A stretch of 64,000 bases of DNA, from the NCBI GenBank assembly GCA_013399695.1, contig VXAU01004949.1, positions 132,415 to 196,414 on the forward strand. Direction: 5' to 3'. The stretch comes from Formicarius rufipectus (lineage: Eukaryota; Chordata; Aves; Passeriformes; Formicariidae). Each line of letters begins with the position of its first letter. The stretch's first letter is position 1. Shown here piece after piece: positions 1 through 12,751 of the stretch. The notes below the pieces were generated by a model, which saw nothing but the letters and a program-made list of their open reading frames with translations, did no database searches and was not told the DNA's origin. The translations under genes were made by a program, and so were the position numbers.

Positions 1-48
1 AAGGAAGGAAGGAAGGAAGGAAGGAAGGAAGGAAGGAAGGAAGGAAAA
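1..48. repeat. (AAGG)n microsatellite at window edge
   Basis: Eleven uninterrupted AAGG units run from the first base and end in a short A run. The array is cut by the window edge, so its full length is unknown. Such purine tetranucleotide arrays are length-polymorphic and carry no coding content. Confidence 0.97.
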
Positions 49-1149
49 ACTTAGTGATTGTAGGATTCTGTAACTACTTTCCTACTTTCTTTCAGAGACA
101 TATCTTTCTCCTTAAGCTTAAACTCTCCTTAATACCAGCTCTTCAGATCTGAAGAAGATTTGTGCTGTTATCAACAGGAAATTCTGCTATCATGTCAATG
201 AATGTATCATGATCGAAATTTAAAATGACATCAGCTCAAATGTGAGTGATTTTTCTTTAGGTTGTCTATACTCAGAATTAAATCCTTTCTGCTTCACGAT
301 AAAATTCAGACAAAATTTCTACTGAAATTGATGCTGTTTACCTTAACAAGAATTACACAGGACTGGGCCAGCATAACACACAGGTCTAAGATGCAGTTTG
401 GTAGAACTGAAACAGAGGATTATAGTCAATGCCAAATAAGACTAAAAATTATGTCAGTGTTCATAATAAATTTCATAGGATAGAAGTAAAATACTTCTAC
501 CATTCCCCTGGCTCTCTGAGTCTCAGTCACCAAAGTCGAAAGTGCCATCCATAAGGATAGGTGTTGCACTGGAAAACTCAGGTTGTCCATAGGACTATAC
601 CTGAATTAGTTCTTGCAAGTCTGATCAAACATATTATTTTTCTATGTTGGCATATAAAAGCATTTCATGCTTTTTTCACATTAAACAGTTTTTCTCATTT
701 TATACTAGAAAAGAAGTTGCAGATTTTTTACAGCAAACTCCTCAGGTATGAGTTTATCAGTTGCAATCAATAGTTACAGCAAAATCTTCTGCTTACTTCC
801 AATTTCAGTGAGAATAAACAATTCTATGGAATGGCTGGTGATTCAATATCTGTGAATTTTTCTTTCTCAGCTATATATGCTGTCTTGATATAAATCATGA
901 CCACTTCCCACAGGCTTTGCCTGACAATAACATAGAACAGACACTGGACAGGTCTCTCCATGCTTTGCAAGAGAAGGTGGAGTGAATTTCAACCAACTCA
1001 TTGAGTGGCAAAGGCAGGGCTCCTGAGTCCAGAGTCCTTACACGCTGTGGCTGTTCAAAATCTACTTTGCTACTACTCTAAATCAGATGATACTCTTGGT
1101 AGTTTTCTTACAGACTTTGATCAGAAACAGGTCTTTCTCAGTGAAATCT
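49..1149. other. AT-rich noncoding stretch
   Basis: No open frame here exceeds about 75 codons and none resembles a known protein. A short piece around 1000-1045 (aggcagggctcctgagtcc) looks like the degenerate 3' part of an ancient amniote SINE of the MIR type, but it is too diverged to call. Otherwise I see nothing. Confidence 0.6.
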
Positions 1150-1432
1150 AGTGAAAGGGCAAAGGCAGCAGGCACTAACCAAAATACATAAAATTCCATT
1201 TCAGTGTAAAAAAAAAAAACCCACACTTTTTTTCAATAGTGAGAGGAGTCAAACAGTAGAAGAGGTTGTCCAGAGAAGTTGTGGAATCTCAGTCATCAGA
1301 AACAGTCAAAACCCAACTGGATATGACTACGAGCAATCTGCTGTGACTGACCTGCTTTTGAGTAGGGGGCTTGGATAAGTCGGTCTACAGAGTCACTTGC
1401 CAAAATCAGCAGTTCTGTGGTTCGTAATCTGT
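1150..1432 (+). mobile_element. CR1 LINE 3' fragment, plus orientation
   Basis: This is the diverged 3' end of a chicken-repeat-1 (CR1) non-LTR retrotransposon. In order it reads as the CR1 segment ending in 'aaattccatttcag', an expanded A run with T run, then 'gaggttgtccagagaagttg' (family form: ggttgcccagagaggttgtgg), 'acccaactgg', 'gagtagggggcttgg' (family form: gagcagggggttggac), and a degenerate terminal ttctgtg-type end near 1411-1432. The 75-codon ORF at 1151-1378 is only a translation of this repeat. It is 5' truncated, as nearly all CR1 copies are. The degree of decay suggests an old insertion. Confidence 0.85.
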
Positions 1433-2291
1433 CCATTTACCTAACCAAACAGTCCTCTTATTAATGGCTGTGCATCTGAAACAGTTTGTTTTCAGTTTGG
1501 TTTCTGAGGAAGCTGCACACTTAGGAGAGGAATGTTTCATACAACAACTAAGTCCACATCTGATCTCAGGATAACTAGACCTCAGCATCAATCCTTTAGC
1601 AATTAGAAGTTTCTTAAGCTATTGACTTTTCTTAGTTGAAAACATGCGCAAGTGGATGATTTCAGTCTAGTTATATAGTCTGATATGCATATACAGAATT
1701 CAGTCTATGGTTAATCTTGCAAGTCTCCCATGCTGTTGAAAAATTCGGTGCCTCCTCAGCTGGGTTACCTCCTGGTTGTCTGACATAAATAAGTTTCTCA
1801 ATAATTTTCAAACAAGTTTTCTTCCTGTTTAGATACAAGGCTTACATTCACCAAGCAGCTGGACGCTGCACTAATTTTTAGTGGTAGCCCCAAATAGTTC
1901 TCTCCACCATGAGAGGGAATCAAATAGAAATTGATGTAGTTCTGGGGACTCTACTTGATTTTCCTGTTTTACAAGGCTGGAGCTGAGGGAGAAAGAGGAG
2001 GAACCGGCCTTCAGTCTATGGCCCAGGACCCCTGGCTCTGGGTGAGCATATGCATCCCTCCTGCCATGCTGCTCCTGCTACAGACTGACAGTTACAAATG
2101 AGTTAAATAATTTCCAGGTAAATTCTCAGTTAAACCTGGAAAAGATGGTGAGTCAGAGGATCTGCATTCGTGAACTATTCTGAGACATTTTATTTCAAAC
2201 TGACCCTGAACTGAAAATTACTTCAGTGCAAACCCCAGCCTGACTTGTGTGCTGGTACCATGTCAAAGAATAACCATCTTAGACTGAAAAT
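1433..2291. other. Noncoding stretch
   Basis: No supportable exon, RNA gene or repeat is visible. A slightly GC-richer patch around 1975-2090 has no recognisable motif. Confidence 0.5.
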
Positions 2292-2809
2292 TTAAGGTTG
2301 AATCTGCACTTTGTGGAGCAGAGATGAGGCTGAGAACCAGGCAATCTCAGTAGAAGGGATAGAAAGACTTTGAGAACCATGAAAAACCAGGCTGCCGATT
2401 CTTTGTCCATTGTCAAGCAAATGCACCGCAGTGATTGAGGGAGCATCCTGGCCTGGCACTAAGTCATATAACTGAGACAGTGTGTGTGGAAGTGTCTGAC
2501 AGGTTCTACACTGAACCGGATGAGCCTGCCCTAGAAGGGGTGCTTTAGTGCTAACCACCCTTGCTGTCAAAAATGTTTATTTTGCCTCATTTGCAACCAG
2601 AATGAACTTTCCACTACGAAACCGTGTTCTGCCTTCTTCTGGTGCACTAAAGAATCATCTGCTATTAGCAAACTTTCCCCTTTTGATTTGTTTCCAGATA
2701 AAGCAGACAGATTGGGTGTATTGAGTTTATCACCACCAGGCATGTTTGATGGATCAAATTCATTCAGTAAGTCATGTAACCCTTTTGAACTATTCCCCAT
2801 TTTCAACAT
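2292..2809 (-). pseudogene. Possible decayed coding segment or retrocopy, unidentified
   Basis: On the minus strand two adjacent open frames lie end to end: 80 codons (2567-2809) and 92 codons (2292-2570), in different frames. The first contains a low-hydrophobicity, Asp/Asn/Ser-rich run with the protein-like string GLHDLLNEFDPSNMPGGDKL. The second contains QLYDLVPGQDAPSITAVHLL. Their amino acid composition looks more like protein than most shadow frames here, and a single frameshift near 2567 would join them. I do not recognise a family, see no splice sites or poly(A) tail that would decide between exon and retrocopy, and chance is quite possible. Confidence 0.2.
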
Positions 2810-2945
2810 TAATTTTAAGTGGGAACCCAGAATTTGGACATACTACTGCATTTGTTCATGTCAAGTTACAACAACCAGGTCTAACGTGAGTGGCTTAGAG
2901 ATAAAATATCTGCTTTTTCCCTATGTTAACATTCAATTTAATTAA

Positions 2946-4252
2946 AATAATGACCCCAGCAGAAAGAGTAAGACTGGTACTGCTGGTTTATTAACTTATT
3001 TTTATTTATCAAAAATCTAACTTCTAGACACCTGTATAAATAAGACTTGAGGAAAAGATAAATGTTCTGGTTTTATTTGTTCTGGCTTTATTTGTTCTGG
3101 CTCAAAACCCCTCATATTTCATTGAGGAAAAAAATGTAAATGAGTGTTTCAGTTTGCTCTGCAGATCCGGAAATCTTAATTGGAGAGGCGAGGTCAGGGA
3201 CATGGGATCTTCCATGGCGACTTTCCCTTTTAGTGCTGCTTGAAGAATTCTCTTTTCAAGTGGAAGGAATTACTGCCCTCAGACCTTGCTTTCATCCCTA
3301 ACATGATCGCATCACAAAGCAGAAAGTGAATAATCTGTTGTGATCAGCGGAAGGGATTGAACTCTTGGGAGGCAGAGAGTCACCTGAATTTCCCACGTCA
3401 CTGGAAGAATATCAATTAATGTAGTTGTTTGAGTCACTGAGACCTGAAGGGAGGCCTACACTGAGTCACATTTGCCTTCTATTTTGTGTTGCTATAGTGT
3501 GTCCTGTCACTTGAATCTCACACAAACATCCCTCTGCTGAGGGCATGCAACAGGTCAGCTCTGCTGCTTATTGTCTAAGCAGGCCAGCTAGGTGATTTCT
3601 ATTCATGTGTTGGAAAAACCTTCCTGTGTTGTTTGGGCTTGGGGTCATGTTTTGTGAGTATATTTGTTTTGGTTTACTTTGTTTTGGTTTGGTTGATTGG
3701 TTGGATTTTTCTCCCTGGCAGTATAGCAAGTCTATTTCACCCTATCTTTTATAGTCAGAGCTTTAAGAAAAATATGTGTTAGAGGAATTCTAAATAGTGA
3801 ACAAGGGGCTTTGTGTGTGTGCACATGTGCATGTGTGTTACCTTACCTGCTACAAAATTTCCAGGTAGGAGCAGTGTTGTGTATCTCCATTTATCAGATA
3901 CATCTTGCAGAAGTCAACTGCAGAGTGAGGCCAGTTGCAGGGCTCTACAACTGCTTCTGTTCAGTGCATCAGTTGCATCTCTCCTCCTGTCTTCCCGAAA
4001 ACATCCCACTCCTTGTAGCTATTTTGCTACCTCTGAGAGGTTAAAAGTAGCAGAATCTATACAATCACCTTGTCAGTCTAAATTGCTGCTTCCAGAATAT
4101 CTTCAGATGTTTTGTCTACCTTGAATCTTTCTTGCAACTGCAGACTAAGTACAACCATGAAGCCTCAGAGAGCAACTTTTCCCCCTTTCATCTACTTCAG
4201 AAAATTAATCTGTTCTGGACCAAAAGACGGAAGTGTATAAATGCACATGTGG
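2946..4252. other. Noncoding stretch with short tandem repeat
   Basis: Contains a 15-bp tandem repeat at 3064-3101 (unit gttctggctttattt, about 2.5 copies, one mismatch), a T/G-rich patch at 3660-3710 and a short mixed TG run at 3811-3837. The overlapping 77- and 103-codon frames at 3811-4124 begin inside the TG run and look spurious. No gene is seen. Confidence 0.55.
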
Positions 4253-4320
<68 letters not shown>

Positions 4321-4321
4321 T
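4253..4321. repeat. (GATA)n microsatellite
   Basis: About 17 uninterrupted GATA/AGAT units. The following ~60 bases (4322-4380) are AT-rich with a (TC)n/TATA patch (tatctctctctctatata) that is partly complementary to the array, so the pair could fold back. Confidence 0.97.
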
Positions 4322-7126
4322 TAGAGATATATGAATTTATCTACATATATGAAATTTTTATATCTCTCTCTCTATATAATTATATTTCATGTTTCTTGCA
4401 TTTATTTGGGGGGCAAAAAAAAATAAGCTAAAGGCAGAAAGGTAGAGTAACAGCTTTAATTATTAAAACACATGCTTGACAGAAGATCAGAAAAACAACT
4501 GCTATTTCATTTTGAGAAAAGCCGAGTCTCCAGTACATATGGTATCCTGGTCAGCTTCCAGCCTGGATAATTGCATTCTTCCCACCTGTGAATATTCCTG
4601 CCATCTCAATTGGATGCAGCATTTCTTCCACACTCCTTTGCCAAATTATTCTGTGCTATTGCTATGTATCTGTAAATGGCTGCCATGTTTCAATCCGGAG
4701 ATGACTTTCTATCTGCTCACAAGTAGTACCTAAAGCTTTGACAGCTCAGGGGAGGATTCATTCTGCTAGAATACCTGCAGATATAAAGGATGTCATTGTC
4801 AAATCTTTGCATTGAGAGTTTAAGGTTGAAAAATTTAGAAGATGTGATCACATAGTCAGATACAGTTATTAACCCATCTGAACTGGAACATTATTTTTCA
4901 GAGTCATTTAGAAACAATAGCCATGCTACTAGGCCGCAGGAAGTATTGACACAAGAACAGTGCTAGGCATGTCTAGCTGTATTACCTCTAGAGAAAGGCT
5001 ATATGGAGCCTCACTGGCTTTGCAGCTAGACAGAAGCACGCTGTGAACTTGTACTGTGCCATGGGCAGACTTGTCTGCTGCAGGCTTTTCCATCAAGTAG
5101 GTTCCAGTGGAAGCGGCATGAAACTGAAAGGCTAATGAGAAGGGTTTTTCAGTGTTTATGCAGGGCAAAAGTTGACATGTGGGTATGAATGGGTTTTGTT
5201 GCATGTACTGAAAAGATCAAGATTTGAAAAGGAAATGAGGAAATAAAAGCATAACTGGTCTCATATCTTCTCATACCTTTCTACTGTTCAGCTTCCCTGT
5301 TACTGGTGGGATGGATCTGCTGCCTGTCATCACTCAGGATGCTGCATAGCCCAGAGGCATTTTGTATGTAAAATGGCCTGAATCCTAGTTTGGGGAGAAG
5401 AAGTGTTGGAAAGAAAAAAGCACTTTTGCGAGAAAGACTGAATATTTCTCAGCTGTAACCTTTGACAGTGGCTTTAATTTGTGTACAGTAAATAGTATAA
5501 AAATGGATTGGGTAGTATTTCACTAATTTTTCTATTTTGTGGAAATTCTTAGGGGAAAGTATTCATTACTAACTTAGTAAGTGGTTGTGGAAAGGAACAT
5601 TTCCCACAAAAAAAAAATCAAGTCACCAAATGATCTCTTTACAGAAGGAGTCTTAACCTGGAACTCCGTAGGTTCAAAAGCCCCAGGTCAGCCATGATTA
5701 CCTGAGGTGTAAAGATTTCTGATCTGATGGCTCCAGGCAAGAAATATGGAAGTTATGGGAGTCCTATTGACTCCCACTTTCAATAGCTCCCACAGCAAGG
5801 TTATTTCAGGGCTGCAAACCCTGGATGCTCTGCCATATCCTTTGCCTGCTGCACAGAGACTCAGGCTCATCAGCACCTTTAGAGTAGAGTCACATGGCAG
5901 AAGGTAACACAGAACTCCAAGATGGGGTGTTATCAACCCAGTTGCTGATGCAGGTAGGCATCAGAGTCATTGCCCCTCCAGATAGCGTGTGTGTCTTTAT
6001 GTTTTACATGACCATGCTGGTGGAACTTAACTGCACCACACATCCTGCACAGACAGAAGCTTCATGGGGTGAAACCGGAAATCTGCTTGGGGATTGTTTC
6101 AGGTCTATTGGTCCTGCCTTTTCTCACAAAAACATACTTTGTCCAAAATTCTGACAAGTTTTTTTGACCTTTCCTTTTCAGAGCATTGAGTATGCACTGT
6201 CAGAGAGCAAAGTCAACCAGTTCCTTTTAAAGCCATGGTAACTCCAGTGGAATCTCCTGGGCATGCCTGTCATCCACCACCAGAAACATGAGAACAGAGA
6301 TGGGCTCTTTCAAAGTCCTTTTAGTAATTTTAAGCTCAGAGAGCTAGAAAAGGACAACTGTATTTCTACAGCTTACAAAAAATGAATGGAAAGGTTTGAA
6401 GGGAGGCTGCTACTGACAAAACTTATTTTCCCCATGAAACAGCATTTTGTTTGAAATGCAAATGTGTATATTTCAAAATTTTATTCCATCTGAATAAATA
6501 AACTAATGATCCTGTTATTTCTCAGAATGTGACATATTTCTATTCCCCTGTTAAATTCTATAGGACACAAGAATAAAAAAGAAAAAAACAAAAACAAAAA
6601 CTAAACCAAAAAACCAAAATTATAACCTAGTGGTCTTTACTGCTTTAACTGACTATAAGAATGTAGTAAAATGTGATGGCGGTTACTTATGTAAAATCCT
6701 TTTAGATTCCTGGCTTTACATCCAGAAACATGAATGATGACAAAGTGGCTCCTATCAGTCACTAAGAAAGGCTTATTAATAGACAAACTGTGGGAAATGT
6801 AAACGTTAGAAAACTTAAGTACCTGAGAAAGAAGGGAAGCTAGTGAACAGAGAAAAAAAATCAATTTCTCAATGAAGTTACAAGTTAGTCATGTAAATGA
6901 CATGAAATTGATTCTACACACCCCCTCCTCAAATTGTGTATTGTTTTTTTTCTGGCATATGTGATAAAGGCATGAAAATCTATTTCAGTTTGGTGTTTTT
7001 TTTTTTCCCCATGCAGATAATGTTTATTCCATAATTTTCAACCTGAGTTATCAAGTGGGTGACCTAAATATTAACAATGCTTTAACTTTGGAGCTTCGTG
7101 AGTTATCAGATGATTCCTGTGCATAA
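4322..7126. other. Noncoding stretch
   Basis: No exon is supportable. Small structures include an 8-bp-arm inverted repeat at 5756-5776 (TGGGAGTC / GACTCCCA, 5-base loop) and an A-rich run at 6571-6620. The ORFs of up to 91 codons show no domain or motif. Confidence 0.5.
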
Positions 7127-7155
7127 GCATAGTCTATGCATAGTCTATGCATAGT
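7127..7155. repeat. 11-bp tandem repeat made of palindromes
   Basis: The unit gcatagtctat is present 2.6 times. Each junction forms the odd-centred palindrome GCATAG-T-CTATGC, so the array is both tandem and inverted. This is probably replication slippage on a palindromic seed. Confidence 0.85.
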
Positions 7156-8354
7156 GCTTTCCAGAAATGAAGGTCTTGGTATCTGAAGTGCTTGAGTGAC
7201 CTGGGTTGTATTTGCACAGGCAGGCATGCACAGGCATGAAGCCTTCTGCTTCCACTCTGCATTGGTCTGAGAAGATACACAAAGCTGTGTTTTTGCTGTG
7301 TCAGCAGAGCTTTATCACAGCTGGTTCCCAGACAAGCTGTTGTTATCTATTTTGGCATCTCTACTCAAAACTGCAGTGGGCAGTGTAAGCAGGTTATGAA
7401 TTCCCAAGACCAGTCAAAAATGAGATTTAGATTCAGAGACAGTTAAATCTTAAAGGTATATTTCCCTTTGAACATCTCTCTAGTGTTTTTTCAATCTTGT
7501 CTTTACAGTGTACTGTCTCTGAATTATCACCTCTCTAATGTTTAGATGGGAAAATAAAACATGGGTTTGCAATGTAAAATTTTGCAGATATACTCATTTC
7601 TCTCTTTCTTCACTTATAAATCTGCCATGTGCCTCATAAAGCCATACTCTGGGCAAGCTACGTGCTTTGGACCTTTGGACACAGAGGAAGGGCAGATGCA
7701 GTAAGAAAAAAGTACTTTCTTTTTTTTTTTTTTTTTTTTGACATTCTGTTTAACAACGCACACTTTCTCATCAAAATCTTTTGTAATTTGAGTAAGGAAG
7801 GAGAGTCAATGTGAGCGTACTTGAAATAGAAGCTTCTCATCGAACACCTGAAGAAAGTGCAAATGTACACTTGGTTTGTTTAGCTTTCAGTAGAGAGGGA
7901 ACATTTGGAAATAACACTTCAAAATGGCAAATACAGTTCAGTTTACATTTTGCCTCCCTGTTTATGTTTAAATGTCCACATTATAATGGCTATTTTCCTT
8001 TGTTATTATGAATGAGAACATGGTGAATTGGCCACTATCCTTTCCAGAACCAGCTGTTCTTTTTTGAAGGCATCTGCTTTCTCTCTCTTCTATGGACACT
8101 GGAGAATTGCAGTGAGTTCTGAAACCTGCTCACACACCTGTCACTGCATCCCAAAAATCCCTGTGCCTGGGTATATCAAGGACCAGTGCTGCAGAATTGG
8201 TAACTGTTAGATGCATCAGTTAAGGGTAAGCATGAGATAAGGTCAAATTGAATCTGGCTGTACAGATAAAAGCAGGTCTGAAGTAATCTTATGCATGGCT
8301 ACAGATGCCCACTTGGGAGTACACTAATTTAACCATTCAAAATGCATACTGTAT
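7156..8354. other. Noncoding stretch with long T run
   Basis: A 20-base pure T run lies at 7720-7739 and is read by spurious Phe- or Lys-rich ORFs on both strands. No retroposed mRNA is apparent on either side. No gene is seen. Confidence 0.55.
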
Positions 8355-8436
8355 AAAAAAAAATTCAAACAAACAAACAAACAAAAAACCCCAAACAAAC
8401 AAAACCAAAACCAAGTCAAAACCAAACAAAAAACCA
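8355..8436. repeat. A-rich (CAAA)n low-complexity tract
   Basis: Runs of CAAA and CCAAA units with A homopolymers. It could be the remains of a retroposon tail on the plus strand or simple slippage. No recognisable element body precedes it. Confidence 0.8.
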
Positions 8437-9880
8437 TGCTAACATGAGAAAACTATTGGGAAATTCCTGCGAACATAGAGTCATATTTTCTCACTTCCTG
8501 GTAAACAAGCAGATTTAACTGCAGACAACTGCATTTCTTGTCTGTCTGACTGAAGGAGTCATTAGCCTGGTAATCCCCTCCCATCAGCTCCCAGCACTTC
8601 TTCCCAGGTGCTTCACCTCCTGGTAAGCCACTTTTCCATGGTTTCCTGCTGATGCCAGTACTGTGTAGATGGTGAATGACTGTGCAAATGTTATCAGCTG
8701 TACCAGTCACTTTCCTATGTTGCTCTGACCCTCCCAGGCCTCCAGTTTTCCCCAGTATCTTGGAAATGAGAATGCAGATCTCACCTCACTGGACGAGAAA
8801 GGGTGACCTACACAGGTGTTTGCGCACGCATTCAACTATGAGGCCTCCACTACTGTCCCATCATGAGAGTCACATCATTAGAGCTCCTCCAAATCCTGGT
8901 TTCTGCCTTTCCTGTTAAGTCTCTGTAGTAACTTTGATGGTTTGCCAAGAAAATGAAATTACTACCTTTGCAGTTTCTAATCAAGAACATCATAGATTAT
9001 ATAATGGGTGTTGAGGCAAAAGATACTATTTTTTATTAGTCATTGACAGTCTGCAGTAGTTCAAGGTAATGCTTGTCACTTTTAGGAACAGATTTTCCTA
9101 TTCCTACCAGTCTGTTAGCAAACATTTGCTGCAGATTGATCAATTAGTAGAAGGGCAAAGACTTTTGCCACCGTTTTTAAGTACGGATTTAGTGTAAGAC
9201 CTGTACCAGATATATACCTTCTTTGTAGGATGAAAGTTATTACTGAATAGTGCTTTGGAGAAAAGCTGGTTAGGGAAGTGACCATTCACAGTGTTTGGTC
9301 TTACATTATGGCTGGGTCAGTGACCTTTTCAACTTGGCTGGGAATCCACTGACAGACAGCTGTGGTGTTTTTTCTCTTGAAATGCAGAAAGGAAATTCCT
9401 TGCCTTAATGTCTAGAATTGTTAGCATCACTGCAGTAAACTTCTGGCAGATTTTGTAGTACACTTGGTGTTGTTTTTTAACTCTGAAATGCTGATTTGTT
9501 TGTCATTTATAGAGGTTACCCCAGGGTGAGCCAACAAAGTTTAGTTTTGAGTCATTTTGGTCTTTAAACTTATAAACATGTTGCAGACCTTTAAAACTGC
9601 AAAGGGGAAACTGATTACCCAAAGATGTATTTTATTCCCAGGTGCTAAAGAGGGTTGGGCAGAGGCAACTGATCACAGTATTTGGATACTTCAGTTTTAC
9701 TTGTCTCATGCTAACTCTGATAAAACATGTGCTAAAGTCGATCAGTGATATACTGGGGAAATTCCTACTATTGCATATATACCAGAGTCTAAATAGTCAA
9801 AATGTGAAATGGAAGAAATGTGAAACAGAGCTGAAGTCTTGAGACTGGCAGTTAAGACATCAGAGACTTAAAGGAATTAA
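8437..9880. other. Noncoding stretch
   Basis: The 8.45-8.9 kb part is a little GC-richer and has opposed frames of 85 and 80 codons without motifs. No exon or repeat is recognised. Confidence 0.5.
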
Positions 9881-10095
9881 GGCATAAATTATGCGATTGA
9901 ACTTTTAGCAACAACGTGTGCAATGGGTAAATTATCATAACGTTCAATGATAAGCAACTTAGCTCTGCTGATGTCTAAAAGCTTTTCAGAATTTACTCAC
10001 ATGAGAGAAATAGCCTATGACAAGTAATTTGAAAAATCCTCACCAAGACTTCGCTGAAATCAGGAATTATTCTGTAGACCTGAATGGCAATGCAC
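9881..10095. other. Candidate conserved noncoding element, copy A
   Basis: A low-CpG, AT-rich, homeodomain-site-rich stretch with no repeat signature. Positions 9952-10003 resemble 37911-37967 (see the other copy), including an identical 16-base core atgtctaaaagctttt at 9970-9985. I judge it 'conserved-element-like' from texture only. Alignment to other amniotes would be needed to establish constraint. Confidence 0.25.
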
Positions 10096-12695
10096 GTTCT
10101 ATTTATTACACGGAATAAAGAGGTCAGGTCTGTGTTCCTGTTTACTACACTCATGCAGAGAGTTGCGCTTACCTATCCCTATTGCCATATTGGCCTGGGG
10201 AACAACCACCCGGAATAATATCTGAACTCTTGAGGGTAGAGGAAAAGGTGAGTGAGACCAGTCAGAGAGCCTGGAGAGGAACTCAGGGCTGTGGAGCAGT
10301 GCTGGTAATAGGATCTTGCTTTGGAATTACCTCCCCTCTCACTTGCTAGATTAAGTGAGCAAGCTGTAGTATGGACTGGTTACACAGGGAGGGACAAAGC
10401 TATTTTATCACTTCACACTTAGGCATATCAAACACAGCGACATTCGTAGAAATTCCAGTTGTGTGTGTCAGAAGGGAGGAAGCCCAGCTGGACCCATAAA
10501 ATGCAAGTGATCAGCTGCTTCCATTCCTCTCTTTAGCACTTTGCTCCTTGTGTATGCCCACACGTGGCTTTGTCTCTTGTTTCTGCATCCCTGCCATTGG
10601 TCTCATAATTTCTGTGTCCACAGAATTCCACTTTGCAATATAAAGCCTTAGTCTCTTTAGGCTGAATATGACACATTCATAATAATCCTGTGACTTTGTA
10701 TCTCCAAAAGTGACATCCTTCACATCAATCCTGTGGGAGCTTGTTCACAGACTCCACAGTTTTTCTCCTGCCAGGGGACAAAGATCTTCTCTCTTGATTT
10801 GAGAATCATGTGGGAAATTTCCCATCTTCATGAGAAAACTAGCACTAGAGTGTAAAACTAAAATGGAAGCAAGATAAGGTAATTTGTCTTGACTTTTTTT
10901 TTTTTTTTTTTAATCTTTCAGTATTCCTCTAGGAAAAACGATTTGCACTAAGTTACTGTGTCTTTGCCACTGTATGGGGTGCTTCTGTTAATTCAGATAA
11001 TTTTAAAGGAACGATGAAATAGGGGTAAAATTTCAGATTTTTAAGGAAGAATGACCTTAAAAAAGAAGTGACACAGTGAGGGAAGATTTGTAAATTACAT
11101 GGACATATATAAGGTGGTCCAAGTGAAACAAGCCTGTGAGGAACTTCTGCTGGAGTAAAGAAAGCAAGGTGGCTTGATGGTAGATTGAATTCCTTGTAGA
11201 CAAAGACAAATGAATATAAATTAGAAGGAAAAATCAGAAGGGCATATTTCTTGGCTCTAAATTAAGCACAACCATATAGCAAAAAACAGTGTCACAAGAG
11301 ACATCTTAGCCAAAACATATGCTTTGAGAGCAGCAAAAGTGTTGGCAAACTTATAGAATATAGCAGAAAAAGAATAGGAAACAAAATTGAATATAATATA
11401 ATTATATAAGCCTGTGATATGTCCTCTCTGTTCCTTTCAGGTCAATCAGCTTCAAAATAATTCTGCAGAAATACTAAAGATCCAGGGTAATATGTAAAAA
11501 AAATGGTTAAAGAAACGGAAATGTGGTGGGAGGGTTTTTTTAAAGGAGAGTGTGGGAAGTGCAGAAATGCTTGGATTAGAAAGGAAAAAGACATAACAGC
11601 ATGACTGAAGTGTAAAAAATAATTAATGCTATAAGGAAGCTTGCCTTTCCCACAAAACTAAAGTATCAGGACATGAAACTGAATAACAAGACATTTACAA
11701 CTAATCAAAAAGCCTCATTTATATAATGTTTAATGGATGAATTAGACATCTACACGAGTAATGGGAGCAAAAAGATTTTGTTGGACAAGAAAAGAAATAG
11801 AAAATTAATTACATCTGTGTGATTTTAACCAAAACAAAATTACAATATTAAGGGGCAATTTACCCCTCTGGGCAAGTTATGCTCCTAATATCCCTTATGA
11901 ACTATTTTTCTTTGAAGAATTTAGACAAACTTTGAAGCAGGGTCCTAGAGTCAGTTATCCACTTCTGTTCCCATACTGAAGGCATCTGTATTCTCTCTGT
12001 GCTGTGGTACAGAATAGGAAGGCATGCACCATATATGAACAACATAACTAAGGCACCGGAAGGACTGAGGTACCACTGAGATTCCCCTGGCACAAACACC
12101 TGTGCATGTCCCAAGTGAGACCAATGCTGTCTAACAGCTTTGGTCTTAGTGTGCCTGCCCTGCCCTGTATAACACCTGCTAAGCTATCCAGAAAGTAGGT
12201 TCAGTCCCCAAGATTTTCAGTTCCACGGTGGCCCATGATTCAACAATGCATCCAGACACTTGGAGAAAGGGAGCCACATCTGGAAAAGCTGGATACATGG
12301 TAGCCTTATCTGGATTTGGCTGCATAGAGAGTTGTGTGGGCTGAAGTACGCCAGTGAGAGCACTTGTCTGTGGAGATGTATCTTAAGAGTTTTCTGTGTG
12401 AGTAAGGACAAAAATTTCCAGCAGATGTAGCACAGCAAGTAATTGTTCAGGATCACTTTACCACGTCTGACATCTTACTATAAACTACATGCATTGGTTT
12501 ATATTAAAAAAAGTAGAAGCATTTCTTGATGACGTGCTGGTGGAGCAGCTTTGTTCAATAACTCGAGATGATGGCAATCTTTTGTCTTGTTCCAGACAGG
12601 AAGTTAAATAGTTGCTTGTCACTCTCATAATCTCCTTTTCTGAGGTACAGGAACTTCTTGGATTTTTTTCCCTCAAAAAAAATGATATTTTGGGA
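10096..12695. other. Noncoding stretch with T run and A-rich half
   Basis: A pure 18-base T run is at 10894-10911. From about 11040 to 11880 the plus strand is markedly purine/A-rich with almost no CpG, which could be an old retrotransposed sequence, but I cannot match it. The small ORFs at 10.5, 11.9, 12.2 and 12.5 kb (minus) show nothing recognisable. Confidence 0.5.
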
Positions 12696-12702
12696 AATTC
12701 AA

Positions 12703-12751
12703 TAGTTGACTTACAAAGGTGTGTTCCAAGCCAACCCATTCTATGATTCTA
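12703..12751 (+). mobile_element. CR1 3' terminus, plus orientation
   Basis: Reads as the last ~45 bases of a CR1 element: a ctttaaggtcccttccaaccc-like segment followed by the exact terminal signature cattctatgattcta. It abuts CR1 sequence of opposite orientation immediately downstream. Confidence 0.75.

Noticed and set aside
1151..1378. 75-codon ORF
   Set aside because: Lies entirely inside the CR1 fragment; the apparent protein is a translation of the CR1 3' region.
7720..7739. Poly(T) as the tail of a minus-strand processed pseudogene
   Set aside because: No recognisable mRNA-like sequence or flanking duplication next to it.
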